Shown: positions 34,344 through 42,770, counted from the first letter of the stretch. The stretch is 64,000 nt of DNA from Comamonadaceae bacterium (GCA_947453965.1 CANGIQ010000002.1:186001-250000); one strand, 5' to 3'. Numbers and translations: made by a program. The notes: generated by a model from the letters alone, not told the origin.

Positions 34344-36812
34344 ATGCACTCTATGAACGGGTTTGACACCCCAACCGCTTCGGTCACGCCTCACACATCC
34401 CCCTTGCTGCAAGGCCTGAACAACGAACAAACGGCGGCGGTGACGCTGCCGCAGGCCCACGCGCTCATCTTGGCGGGGGCGGGGTCGGGCAAGACGCGGG
34501 TGCTGACCACGCGCATTGCGTGGCTCATGCAAACCGGGCAGGTGTCACCCGGCGGCATTTTGGCGGTAACGTTCACCAACAAGGCCGCCAAAGAAATGCT
34601 CACACGTTTGTCGGCCATGTTGCCTGTGAACGTGCGCGGCATGTGGGTGGGCACCTTCCACGGGCTGTGCAACCGGTTTTTGCGCGCGCACTGGAAGCTG
34701 GCGAATTTGCCCCAGTCGTTCCAAATCTTGGACACCCAGGACCAGCTCAGCGCCATCAAGCGCTTGAGCAAGCAGTTCAATGTGGATGACGAGCGTTTTC
34801 CACCCAAAGAAACCATGCGCTTCATTGCCGGTTGCAAAGAAGACGGCTTGCGCCCCAAAGACGTGGTGGCGCGTGACCCCGATGACCGCAAGCGCGTGGA
34901 GCTGTACGAGCTGTACGAAGCCCAATGCCAACGCGAAGGTGTGGTGGACTTTGGCGAACTCATGCTGCGTTCGTACGAGCTGCTGCGTGACAACGATCCC
35001 TTGCGCGAGCACTACCGCCGCCGCTTTCAGCACATCTTGGTAGACGAATTTCAAGACACCAACAAGCTGCAATATGCGTGGCTCAAGCAACTCGCTGGCC
35101 CGGTGGACCAAGGCGGTGGAGCCATCTTGGCGGTGGGCGACGATGACCAAAGCATTTACGCCTTCCGTGGCGCACGCGTGGGCAATATGGCCGACTTTGT
35201 GCGTGAGTACCACGTGGCGCATCAAATCAAGCTCGAGCAAAACTACCGCAGCTTCAGCAACATCTTGGACAGCGCCAACCACCTGATCAGCCACAACAAA
35301 GGCCGCTTGGGCAAAAACCTGCACACCACCCAAGGCGCGGGCGAGCCGGTGCGTGTTTACGAATCCCCCACCGACTTGGCCGAGGCGCAATGGATGGTGG
35401 AAGAAATGAAGCAGTTGTTGCGTGACGGTCAGAATGGCGATGGCGCCAACGGCGTGCAACACCGCAGCGAAATTGCCGTGCTCTACCGCAGCAACGCACA
35501 AAGCCGCGTGATTGAAACCGCGCTGTTCAATGCCGCCATGCCCTACCGTGTGTACGGTGGTTTGCGCTTCTTCGAACGTGCAGAAATCAAACACGCGCTG
35601 GCGTATTTGCGCTTGCTCGAAAACCCACGCGACGACACCAGCTTCATGCGGGTCGTTAACTTCCCGCCACGCGGCATTGGTGCACGCAGCATCGAGCAAC
35701 TGCAAGACGCCGCACGTGCCATGGGCTGCGCCATGAGCGACGCCGTCACGGCCGTGGCCGGCAAAGCCGGTGCCAACCTCAGCGCTTTTGTGGCCAAGAT
35801 CGATGTGTTGCGCGAGCAAACGCAGGGCCAGAACCTGCGCCAGATCATCGAGCTGTTGCTGGACCACTCAGGTTTGATCACCCACTACCAAACCGAACGC
35901 GAAGGCCAGGACCGGATTGAGAACTTGCAAGAATTGGTCAACGCGGCCGAGAGCTTTGTCACGCAAGAAGGCTTTGGCCGCGACGCCGTGGCCCTGCCCG
36001 TTGACGAGCACGGCCAGCCCCTCGTTTTGGATGGCACCGCCAGTTCAAGTGCATCGACCGACACGCCAGCAGCGGGCAACGAACTCACGCGCCAAGTGGC
36101 GCCACAAACCATGATCAACGCCGACACCGGCGAAACCTTGTCACCCTTGGCAGCCTTTCTCACACATGCGGCTTTGGAGTCAGGCGACAACCAAGCGCAA
36201 GCGGGCCAAGACGCGATTCAGCTGATGACGGTGCATGCCTCGAAAGGTTTGGAGTTTGACTGCGTGTTCATCACCGGCATGGAAGAGGGCTTGTTCCCGC
36301 ACGAAAACTCCATGAACGACTTTGACGGCCTGGAAGAAGAGCGCCGTCTCATGTACGTGGCCATCACGCGTGCGCGCAAGCGCTTGTACCTGAGCCATTC
36401 GCAAACCCGCATGCTGCATGGTCAAACGCGTTACAACATCAAGAGTCGTTTCTTTGACGAGCTGCCTGAGCACACGCTGAAATGGATCACGCCTGCGCGT
36501 TCAGCCTTTGCCGACGCCATGCCCACACGCCGCGATGCCTGGCAGAACAGCAATGGTTGGCAAAACAACGCCTGGGGTGGCGGGGCTGCCACTGCGGCTG
36601 CACCCAAACCGGTGGCGCAACGCGCAGCCCCTGTGGCCAGCGGCCCAAACGCATGGGTGCGCAGCGGGGTCCAGGTGTTCCACACCAAGTTTGGTGAGGG
36701 CACGGTGTTGAGCATTGAAGGCGTGGGTGACGATGCCCGTGCGCAAGTGAACTTCCCACGTCACGGCACCAAGTGGTTGGCGCTGAGTGTGGCCAAACTC
36801 ACACAGGTCTGA
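34344..36812 (+). CDS. uvrD: UvrD/PcrA-type DNA helicase II
   Basis: An 822-residue superfamily 1A 3'-5' helicase of nucleotide excision and mismatch repair. Visible motifs are Q LNNEQTAAVT, I LAGAGSGKTRVLTTRIAWL, Ia VTFTNKAAKEM, II LVDEFQDTNKLQYAWL, III VGDDDQSIYAFRGARV, IV QNYRS, V MTVHASKGLEFD and VI RRLMYVAITRARKRLYLSH. The Ala-rich linker leads to a C-terminal Tudor-like domain (VQVFHTKFGEGTVLSIEGVG) that binds RNA polymerase in relatives. ATG at 34344 or 34353. TAAAAT six bases before 34344 suggests a leaderless mRNA. Confidence 0.96.
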   Translation: MHSMNGFDTPTASVTPHTSPLLQGLNNEQTAAVTLPQAHALILAGAGSGKTRVLTTRIAWLMQTGQVSPGGILAVTFTNKAAKEMLTRLSAMLPVNVRGMWVGTFHGLCNRFLRAHWKLANLPQSFQILDTQDQLSAIKRLSKQFNVDDERFPPKETMRFIAGCKEDGLRPKDVVARDPDDRKRVELYELYEAQCQREGVVDFGELMLRSYELLRDNDPLREHYRRRFQHILVDEFQDTNKLQYAWLKQLAGPVDQGGGAILAVGDDDQSIYAFRGARVGNMADFVREYHVAHQIKLEQNYRSFSNILDSANHLISHNKGRLGKNLHTTQGAGEPVRVYESPTDLAEAQWMVEEMKQLLRDGQNGDGANGVQHRSEIAVLYRSNAQSRVIETALFNAAMPYRVYGGLRFFERAEIKHALAYLRLLENPRDDTSFMRVVNFPPRGIGARSIEQLQDAARAMGCAMSDAVTAVAGKAGANLSAFVAKIDVLREQTQGQNLRQIIELLLDHSGLITHYQTEREGQDRIENLQELVNAAESFVTQEGFGRDAVALPVDEHGQPLVLDGTASSSASTDTPAAGNELTRQVAPQTMINADTGETLSPLAAFLTHAALESGDNQAQAGQDAIQLMTVHASKGLEFDCVFITGMEEGLFPHENSMNDFDGLEEERRLMYVAITRARKRLYLSHSQTRMLHGQTRYNIKSRFFDELPEHTLKWITPARSAFADAMPTRRDAWQNSNGWQNNAWGGGAATAAAPKPVAQRAAPVASGPNAWVRSGVQVFHTKFGEGTVLSIEGVGDDARAQVNFPRHGTKWLALSVAKLTQV

Positions 36813-36834
36813 GGCGCTTATTGTGTGATTCGAG

Positions 36835-36857
36835 CACTGCGCGTGCTGCGCAGTGCA
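36835..36857. terminator. Hairpin between uvrD and the BPSS1780-type gene
   Basis: GCACTGCGC (36835-36843) pairs perfectly with GCGCAGTGC (36849-36857) around GTGCT. It lacks a T-run, so intrinsic termination is uncertain, but it lies between convergent stops. Confidence 0.45.
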
Positions 36858-36866
36858 AAGGCTCAA

Positions 36867-37643
36867 TCAGGCGTACAGCGTGTCCGACACAAAGCAGTCG
36901 CGAAAGCTGAAGTAGCTGGAGCAAAAAAACATGGCAGCCAGCATGAGCATGGCTGGCAGCATGGCCAGAGATGCAAACGAGGCATCGCCCATCAGGCCCG
37001 ACACCAACATCAGCACCAAGGCGGTGGATAAAAAGATGAACGACCACATCAGGCCAAACACCAAAAACGCCCGCCAGTTGCTCAAACACGCCACGGTGCT
37101 GAAAAACAAACTCTTGATGGCGGGCACGCCATGCCAATGCACCAAGGCCGGTGCGTGCCAAAACACCGCCGACAAGGGGATGTAGAGCAGCAGTGACAGC
37201 CACATGGCGTTTTGAAATTCCGGTTTCATCAGCGTGTCGGTGTCCAACGCGCCACCCACCAAATACAGCTTGGCAAAGTCACCCCCGTCCACCAAGGCAG
37301 ACAAGCCCATCACGCCAATGAACCCGCAGGCGTAGAGCACCCCCAGCACCAGCATGTCGCGCTTGCGTTCCTTGCCCACACGAAAACCTGCGGCCAAGAT
37401 GATGGGCATCGGGAACTTGCCCAAATCCACCTCACGCGTGGCCGCCATCAAACCCAGGGTGGCAGCGGGCAGCAAAGCCAGTGCCGCAAAGCTCCCCACC
37501 ACGGGCACCAAGGAAGACACCGACATGATGGCCATGAACATGAAGAACAAGCCGCTCAGTGCAATCGGTTGTTTCCAAAATGTGCGAATGCCTTGGCGCA
37601 CCCATTCAGAGCCGGTTTTTGCGGGAACAACATTGAGTTTCAT
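36867..37643 (-). CDS. BPSS1780-type integral membrane protein
   Basis: A 258-residue protein beginning MKLNVVPAKTGSEWVRQGIR, the typical opening of the betaproteobacterial BPSS1780 membrane family, with six or so hydrophobic segments (for example LSGLFFMFMAIMSVSSLVPV and FLVFGLMWSFIFLSTALVLM). It ends in CSSYFSFRDCFVSD, a conserved feature of the family. Function unknown. It lies three bases after thrB on the same strand, a conserved pairing in the group. Confidence 0.85.
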   Translation of the reverse strand: MKLNVVPAKTGSEWVRQGIRTFWKQPIALSGLFFMFMAIMSVSSLVPVVGSFAALALLPAATLGLMAATREVDLGKFPMPIILAAGFRVGKERKRDMLVLGVLYACGFIGVMGLSALVDGGDFAKLYLVGGALDTDTLMKPEFQNAMWLSLLLYIPLSAVFWHAPALVHWHGVPAIKSLFFSTVACLSNWRAFLVFGLMWSFIFLSTALVLMLVSGLMGDASFASLAMLPAMLMLAAMFFCSSYFSFRDCFVSDTLYA

Positions 37644-37646
37644 AGG

Positions 37647-38609
37647 TCAGAGTGTGACAGGATGCGTCACACGTTCGCGCAACACGCGTTCGAAGTGGGT
37701 GGGGTCGTGGGGTTGCAACATGCTCGCTTCACGCGGCAAGTGAAAGTCCCACAGCCGTGAGGTCCAAAAACGCAAGGCACCGGCACGCAGCATGGGGTTG
37801 ATCAATTGGCGCTCAGCCGCTGTGAAGGGGCGCACGGCTTGGTAAGCCGCTATGAAGGCCTGCGCTTTGGTCGCATCGTGGTGGCCCTCGGCATGGGTGA
37901 TGCACCAGTCGTTCAAACACACGGCCACATCAAACAACCAAGTGTCCACCCCTGCAAAGTAAAAGTCGAAGAAGCCGCTCAGGGTGGGCGCGTCGGGCGG
38001 GCCATCAAACATCACGTTGTCGCGGAACAAGTCGGCATGAACCGGGCCACGGGGCAGGGCGGTGTACGCCGCCGAGGCCGCGATGTGGTTTTGGTAGGCC
38101 AGCTCGGTTTGAATCAGCGCGGTTTGCGATGCATCCAAATACGGCAACACCACGGGGACGGTTTCGTTCCACCAGGGCAGACCACGTAAATTGGGTTGCT
38201 GGCGGTTGAAGTCACGACCAGCCAAGTGCATGCGAGCCAGCATCTCGCCCACGGCTGCGCAATGCATAGGGGTGGGCGCGAGCTCACTTTTGCCCTTCAG
38301 GCGGTTTACCACGGCAGCGGGCTTGCCCTCGACGGTCAGCAAAATGTCGCCATGCACGTCAGACACCGGGTCGGGCACCGGGATGCCGCCTTGCGCTAAG
38401 TGTTTCATCAGGTACAGATAAAACGGCAGTTGTTCGTGGGTGAGGCGCTCAAACAGCGTGAGGACGTAGGGCCCTTCGCTGCTGGTGAGGAAGTAGTTGG
38501 TGTTTTCAATCCCGCCCTGGATGCCTTTGAGTTCAACCAACTCGCCGAGTTTGAGCTGGGTCAGCAGTTCTTGTGCGGTGGACTCGGAAACTTCGGTGAA
38601 AACTGCCAT
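37647..38609 (-). CDS. thrB: Homoserine kinase (APH-fold, ThrB type II)
   Basis: A 320-residue kinase of the aminoglycoside-phosphotransferase fold that phosphorylates homoserine in threonine synthesis. It starts MAVFTEVSESTAQELLTQLK at 38609. Motifs are IQGGIENTNYFL near the N-terminus, the catalytic loop GPVHADLFRDNVMFDG (H-x-D-x4-N) and the metal-binding GFFDFYFAGVDTWLFDVAV. This form replaces the GHMP-type ThrB in many beta- and alphaproteobacteria. Its promoter must lie in the repeat-filled gap shared with polA. Confidence 0.92.
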   Translation of the reverse strand: MAVFTEVSESTAQELLTQLKLGELVELKGIQGGIENTNYFLTSSEGPYVLTLFERLTHEQLPFYLYLMKHLAQGGIPVPDPVSDVHGDILLTVEGKPAAVVNRLKGKSELAPTPMHCAAVGEMLARMHLAGRDFNRQQPNLRGLPWWNETVPVVLPYLDASQTALIQTELAYQNHIAASAAYTALPRGPVHADLFRDNVMFDGPPDAPTLSGFFDFYFAGVDTWLFDVAVCLNDWCITHAEGHHDATKAQAFIAAYQAVRPFTAAERQLINPMLRAGALRFWTSRLWDFHLPREASMLQPHDPTHFERVLRERVTHPVTL

Positions 38610-38654
38610 GAGGACCAGGGGGTTAAAAGTTGTTGCCATTGTAGTTGGGGCTAT

Positions 38655-38789
38655 TTGGCTGGCTTTTGTGCTCTTTTGCTTTTTTGCTGGGCTCGCTTGG
38701 GGGCAGGGGTATGAGCGGGTTCCTCATACTGGTCCAGAAATCGTCACCCGCTCATACCCCTTCCCCCAAGACTACGGCCTGCGTTTTTG
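38655..38789 (-). repeat. Hairpin repeat unit, inverted copy A
   Basis: Read on the minus strand: CACAAAAACGCAG, then GGCCGTAGTCT (38779-38769), then a hairpin whose arms CTTGGGGGAAGGGGTATGAG and onward (38770-38746) pair with 38720-38696 (23 of 25 positions) around a 25-base loop containing GATTTCTGGACCAGTATGA, then AGCGAGCCCAGC (38697-38686) and an A-rich tail with AGCACAAAA and AGCCAA. Copy B (38889-39034) has the same order on the plus strand. I know of no named family with this sequence. Confidence 0.8.
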
Positions 38790-38888
38790 TGGCTCCGCTG
38801 TTATGAACGCCACAAAGCTTCGTAGGTGCGGCAGTAGTTCTGGCTGTGCATGGCAATGTGCCAACGGCACGAGCATGCTGCAGGCGTG
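38786..38888. other. Spacer between the two inverted hairpin units
   Basis: About 100 bases between the copies. It holds TTTGTGGC (38786-38793) pairing with GCCACAAA (38809-38816), which slightly overlaps the end of copy A, and GTGCC-AAC-GGCAC (38859-38871 region). No credible coding frame or ribosome-binding site is seen. Confidence 0.5.
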
Positions 38889-39034
38889 CACAAATGTGGG
38901 CCGTAGTCTGGGCGTGGCTGGTGGGCGTCGCAATGATTTCTGGTACAGCATGAAGCAGCGACGCCCACCAGCCGCGCACAGCGAGCCCAGCACAAAAAGC
39001 AGCACAAAACAACACAGGAAGCACAAAAAGCCAA
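38889..39034 (+). repeat. Hairpin repeat unit, inverted copy B
   Basis: CACAAATGTG, then GGCCGTAGTCT (38899-38909), then a 20-base-pair stem (38912-38931 with 38958-38977, one G-T pair) around a 26-base loop with GATTTCTGGTACAGCATGA, then AGCGAGCCCAGC (38980-38991), AGCACAAAA (39001-39009) and AGCCAA (39029-39034). Loop and flanks match copy A in inverted orientation; the stem sequence does not, yet it is fully self-complementary. The unit ends 27 bases before the polA ATG, so the polA -10 (CACAAT, 39048-39053) is just outside it. Confidence 0.8.
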
Positions 39035-39061
39035 CAACAACCCACGGCACAATCCACAGTT

Positions 39062-41854
39062 ATGAGTGAATCCAAAACCCTGCTGCTGGTCGACGGCTCC
39101 AGCTACCTTTACCGCGCTTTTCATGCCATGCCCGACCTGCGTGCCGTGCCCGGAGACCCCAGCAGCGCGGCCACGGGGGCTATTCGCGGCATGATCAACA
39201 TGATGCAGGCCTTGCGCAAGGAAGTGCCCACCCAGCTTGCCGCGTGCGTGTTTGACGCCAAAGGCCCCACCTTCCGCGACGAGATGTACCCCGCGTACAA
39301 AGCCAACCGTTCGCCCATGCCCGACGACTTGCGTTCGCAAATTGAGCCCATCCACGCCATGGTGCGCATGCTGGGTTGGACGGTGTTGGATGTGCCAGGC
39401 GTTGAGGCCGACGATGTGATTGCCACCTTGGCCGTGACCGCTGCCAAGCAAGGCGTGACGGTGGTGGTGTCGAGTGGCGACAAGGACTTGAGCCAGTTGG
39501 TGAACGAACACATCACCATCATGGACACCATGAACGGCAAAAAGCGCGATGTGGCGGGTGTGACCGCCGAGTTTGGTGTGCCACCGCATTTGATGATCGA
39601 TTACCAAACCTTGGTCGGCGATACGGTGGACAACGTGCCTGGTGTGCAAAAAGTGGGCCCCAAGACGGCCGCCAAGTGGCTGATGGAATACGGCTCGCTC
39701 GACAACTTGCTGCAAAACGCTGATGCCATCAAAGGCGTGGCAGGAGAGAACTTGCGCCAAGCGCTGGATTGGCTGCCCACAGGTCGCCAGTTGGTGACCA
39801 TGAAAACCGATTGCGATTTGTCGGCCTATGTGCCCAACTTGCCCGCACTCGATGCGCTGCACTTGGCCGAGCCCGACAAAGCGGGCTTGAAAACCTTTTA
39901 CGAAACCTATGGCTTCAAAGGTTTGGCCCGTGCTATCAGCGAGGGCGGCGATGCACTGTCATCGGCATTACCGGGCGCTTCACCCAAACCTAAGTTCGAG
40001 CCCAATCCGGGTTTGTTTGACGAACCCGCACCTGTGGTCTCGCAAGTCAGCAACAAAGCCTACGACTGCGTGCTGACGTGGGAGGCGTTCGATCAATGGC
40101 TGGCCAAGCTACAAGCAGCTGAACTGGTGGCCTTTGACACCGAGACCACGTCGTTGGACGCCATGCGTGCCGAAATTGTGGGCTTGAGCTTTTCGGTCCA
40201 ACCCGGTGAGGCGTGTTACATCCCGTTGGCGCACAGCTATGGCGATGCGCCCACTCAGTTGCCCATCCACGAGGTGCTGGCCAAACTCAAGCCTTGGTTT
40301 GAAAACCCTGCTATTCATAAGCTGGGCCAGCACATCAAATACGACCGCCACGTGATGGCCAACCATGGCATTGAGGTCAAAGGCTACGCCCATGACACCA
40401 TGCTGCAAAGTTATGTGTTGGAAGTGCACAAGCCGCATGGCCTGGCCAGCTTGGCCGAGCGCCATGTGGGCCGCAAGGGACTGAGCTACGAAGACCTGTG
40501 CGGCAAGGGCGCACACCAAATTCCGTTCGCGCAAGTGGATGTGGCGCGTGCCACCGAGTATTCGTGCGAAGACTCGGACATGACCTTGGACGTGCACCAG
40601 GTGCTGTGGCCCCGATTGCAAGCCGACGACAAACTGCGTTTCATCTACCAACTGGAAATTGAAAGCAGCGAAGCGCTGTACCGCATCGAGCGCAACGGCG
40701 TGTTGATTGACGCGCCCACATTGGCCGCGCAAAGTCACGCCTTAGGCCAACGCATTGTCCAGCTCGAAACCGAGGCGTATGAGATTGCAGGCCAGCCGTT
40801 TAACTTGGCCAGTCCCAAGCAATTGGGCGAAATCTTCTTTGACAAACTGGGCTTGCCCGTCATCAAAAAAACCGCCACAGGCGCACGCAGCACCGATGAA
40901 GAGGTGCTGGAGAAGTTGGCGGAGGACTACCCGCTGCCTGCCAAAATTTTGGAGCACCGTTCGCTCAGCAAGCTCAAAGGTACCTACACCGACAAGCTGG
41001 CGCTGATGGCCTTGCCACGCACGGGCCGCGTGCACACGCACTACGCGCAAGCGGTGGCGGTGACGGGGCGTTTGTCGAGCAACGATCCCAATTTGCAAAA
41101 CATCCCGATTCGCACGGCGGAAGGTCGCAAAGTGCGCGAGGCGTTTGTGGCCCCTGCGGGCAGCGTGATTGCCAGCGCCGACTACAGCCAGATTGAGCTG
41201 CGCATCATGGCCCACATCAGCGGTGACGAGGCCTTGGTGAAAGCCTTTCACGATGGTTTGGATGTGCACCGTGCCACCGCAGCTGAAGTGTTTGGTGTGG
41301 CTGTGAGCGAGGTCAGCACCGAGCAACGCCGCTATGCCAAGGTGATTAACTTTGGCCTCATCTATGGCATGAGCGCCTTTGGTTTGGCCAAAGCGCTGGG
41401 CATCGACAACACGGCGGCCAAGAACTACATCACCCGCTACTTTGAACGCTTTGCAGGCGTCAAACGCTACATGGACGACACCCGCGAACAAGCCAAAGCC
41501 CAAGGCTATGTCGAGACCGTGTTTGGCCGCCGCTTGTACCTGCCCGAAATCAACAGCCCCAACGGCCCGCGCCGTGCAGGTGCAGAGCGTGCAGCGATCA
41601 ACGCACCCATGCAAGGCACTGCCGCTGATTTGATCAAGATGAGCATGGTCAAGGTACAGCAAGCGATTGATGACCAACAGCGTCAAACCAAGGTCATCAT
41701 GCAAGTACACGATGAACTGGTGTTTGAAGTGCCCGAGTCAGAAGTTGAATGGGTGCGCACCGAAGTGCCACGCCTGATGGCCGAAGTGGCGCAGCTCAAA
41801 GTGCCGTTGCTGGCTGAGGTCGGGGTGGGGCCGAACTGGGACAAGGCGCATTGA
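39062..41854 (+). CDS. polA: DNA polymerase I
   Basis: A 930-residue repair and Okazaki-processing polymerase with three domains: 5'-3' exonuclease (VFDAKGPTFRDEMYPAYKAN; GVEADDVIATLA), an intact 3'-5' proofreading domain (AFDTETTSLDAMRAEIVGLS near residue 358; YDRHVMANHG; YSCEDSDMTLDVH), and the family A polymerase core (SADYSQIELRIMAHISGDEA; motif B RRYAKVINFGLIYGMSAFGL; motif C MQVHDELVFEVPE). The start ATG at 39062 has CACAAT eight bases upstream and no Shine-Dalgarno sequence. It is divergent from thrB across the inverted hairpin units. Confidence 0.97.
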   Translation: MSESKTLLLVDGSSYLYRAFHAMPDLRAVPGDPSSAATGAIRGMINMMQALRKEVPTQLAACVFDAKGPTFRDEMYPAYKANRSPMPDDLRSQIEPIHAMVRMLGWTVLDVPGVEADDVIATLAVTAAKQGVTVVVSSGDKDLSQLVNEHITIMDTMNGKKRDVAGVTAEFGVPPHLMIDYQTLVGDTVDNVPGVQKVGPKTAAKWLMEYGSLDNLLQNADAIKGVAGENLRQALDWLPTGRQLVTMKTDCDLSAYVPNLPALDALHLAEPDKAGLKTFYETYGFKGLARAISEGGDALSSALPGASPKPKFEPNPGLFDEPAPVVSQVSNKAYDCVLTWEAFDQWLAKLQAAELVAFDTETTSLDAMRAEIVGLSFSVQPGEACYIPLAHSYGDAPTQLPIHEVLAKLKPWFENPAIHKLGQHIKYDRHVMANHGIEVKGYAHDTMLQSYVLEVHKPHGLASLAERHVGRKGLSYEDLCGKGAHQIPFAQVDVARATEYSCEDSDMTLDVHQVLWPRLQADDKLRFIYQLEIESSEALYRIERNGVLIDAPTLAAQSHALGQRIVQLETEAYEIAGQPFNLASPKQLGEIFFDKLGLPVIKKTATGARSTDEEVLEKLAEDYPLPAKILEHRSLSKLKGTYTDKLALMALPRTGRVHTHYAQAVAVTGRLSSNDPNLQNIPIRTAEGRKVREAFVAPAGSVIASADYSQIELRIMAHISGDEALVKAFHDGLDVHRATAAEVFGVAVSEVSTEQRRYAKVINFGLIYGMSAFGLAKALGIDNTAAKNYITRYFERFAGVKRYMDDTREQAKAQGYVETVFGRRLYLPEINSPNGPRRAGAERAAINAPMQGTAADLIKMSMVKVQQAIDDQQRQTKVIMQVHDELVFEVPESEVEWVRTEVPRLMAEVAQLKVPLLAEVGVGPNWDKAH

Positions 41855-41866
41855 TCGCACCCATAT

Positions 41867-41896
41867 AAAAAAAGCCAGCACAGGTGCTGGCTTTTT
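41867..41896. terminator. Bidirectional terminator between polA and the RRM gene
   Basis: GCCAGCA (41874-41880) pairs with TGCTGGC (41885-41891) around CAGG, with A-run and T-run flanks. Confidence 0.9.
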
Positions 41897-41913
41897 CAAT
41901 GCTTGTTCAGGCT

Positions 41914-42225
41914 TTAGTAGCTGCGGTTGTTACCTTCGTAACCTCCGCCGAAGCCACCGCTGCGAGGTGGGCGTGCTTCCATGGGGCGGGCGATGTTGAC
42001 GGTGAGGTCACGTCCGCCCATGTTCTTGCCGTGCAAGCCTTGGATGGCTGCCTCGGCTTCTTGGCTGTTGGACATTTCCACAAAGCCAAAGCCTTTGGAG
42101 CGACCGGTGTCGCGTTCCATCATCACTTTGGCCGATTGCACTTGGCCAAAGGCGGAGAATTGTTGATGCAGATCGTCATCACGTACCGAGTAGGTCAGAT
42201 TGCCGACATAAAGTTTGCTGCTCAT
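41914..42225 (-). CDS. Glycine-tailed RRM RNA-binding protein
   Basis: A 103-residue protein of the bacterial Rbp group. The single RRM has RNP2 KLYVGNLTY at residues 4-12 and RNP1 KGFGFVEM, with the ribonucleoprotein aromatic residues intact, and a short tail PPRSGGFGGGYEGNNRSY. Such proteins are RNA chaperones often induced by cold. The start at 42225 (MSSKLYVGNLTYSVRDDDLH) is chosen by the domain boundary. A promoter TTGACT-17-TAACCT lies at 42299-42271, giving a leader of about 40 bases. Confidence 0.92.
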   Translation of the reverse strand: MSSKLYVGNLTYSVRDDDLHQQFSAFGQVQSAKVMMERDTGRSKGFGFVEMSNSQEAEAAIQGLHGKNMGGRDLTVNIARPMEARPPRSGGFGGGYEGNNRSY

Positions 42226-42238
42226 TGGGGAGCCTTTC

Positions 42239-42271
42239 AAAAAATTGCGCCCTGCGATTGAATCGGGCGCA
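42239..42271 (-). terminator. Terminator-like hairpin just before the RRM gene
   Basis: On the minus strand TGCGCCC (42271-42265) pairs with GGGCGCA (42252-42246), followed two bases later by six Ts (42244-42239). The predicted RRM promoter's TSS (about 42264) lies inside it, so transcripts from that promoter would not form the hairpin; it would act only on transcripts arriving from further upstream. Confidence 0.6.
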
Positions 42272-42299
42272 GGTTAAAAACAGAGTGTTAGGGAGTCAA
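42271..42299 (-). promoter_or_regulatory. Promoter of the RRM gene
   Basis: TTGACT (42299-42294), a 17-base spacer and TAACCT (42276-42271) on the minus strand. This is the best -35/-10 pair I see in the window. Confidence 0.6.
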
Positions 42300-42764
42300 G
42301 CCAAAGAGCTTGGATTGATCAACCAGTTGCGAGCTTGCGCCGCTGCATACATCAGCGCGCTGTCCTGACAGGTGAATTCAGGTGTGAAGGTGTAGACGCG
42401 GTCATTCGTCTGCGAGCCTTGACCCCTGCAGATGGAGAGAACAGCGGTGTGATGACCCGCAGCGTGTGACCGGCTGAGCGGTGTGATCCGAAATTTGCCA
42501 ACGGCAAATGGATGTGAAGAAACAAATGACATGAAAACCAGTGATATAGGGCTCTAGAGCCCGGACTCATGCTGTTGAAAACTACAACAGAACATGATCG
42601 TTGGTGACGGCGTAAAGGTCACCAGAAAAAGCTTGCCTAGGGAAGAAGTCAGACCACCAGTGGGATCCTGCAGCGTGCAGGGTGGTGGAGGTGTGCGGTG
42701 TTGGGAGTACCGCTGCTCAAATCGAACTTGGTTGCAACACGAGGAAGCAAAAATTTGCTGCAAC
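42300..42764 (-). ncRNA. Candidate structured RNA between the RRM and ZIP genes
   Basis: No credible protein is encoded in this stretch. It carries a run of hairpins: ATTTGCC/GGCAAAT (42493-42509), the palindrome GGGCTCTAGAGCCC (42549-42562), CTGTTG/CAACAG (42572-42590), TGGTGAC/GTCACCA (42602-42624), CCACC plus CCTGCA/TGCAGG plus GGTGG (42654-42688), GCGGT/ACCGC (42695-42713) and GTTGC/GCAAC (42731-42764). A minus-strand promoter-like TTGCCA-17-TACATT (42799-42771) would start just at 42764, and the hairpin at 42271-42239 could end the RNA. It does not look like 6S, tmRNA, RNase P or SRP RNA by eye. An 11-base direct repeat AGCGGTGTGAT is at 42443 and 42477. Confidence 0.4.
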
Positions 42765-42770
42765 GTTCTT

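Noticed and set aside
38497-39069. A 190-codon plus-strand frame running through the thrB-polA gap, with hydrophobic stretch VGAIWLAFVLFCFFAGLAWG
   Set aside because: It starts inside thrB on the opposite strand and runs across both inverted hairpin units. The compensated stems explain the sequence better than coding does, and there is no ribosome-binding site.
38752-39075. Minus-strand frame with a similar hydrophobic start (CCWLFVLPVLFCAAFCAGLA)
   Set aside because: It resembles the plus-strand frame only because the two repeat copies are inverted; it overlaps the polA start and has no family likeness.
42540-42600. GAGTCCGGGCTC on the minus strand, reminiscent of the RNase P RNA P4 region
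   Set aside because: The other universally conserved RNase P segments are absent nearby.
42700-42740. tRNA-like T-loop (GTTCGATTTGAGC on the minus strand)
   Set aside because: The flanking bases do not form a T-stem and no anticodon or acceptor stem can be built.
42554-42763. 69-codon minus-strand frame in the RRM-ZIP gap
   Set aside because: Biased composition (PPPP, CC runs), no likeness to a known protein, and it lies across several hairpins; a structured RNA is a better reading.
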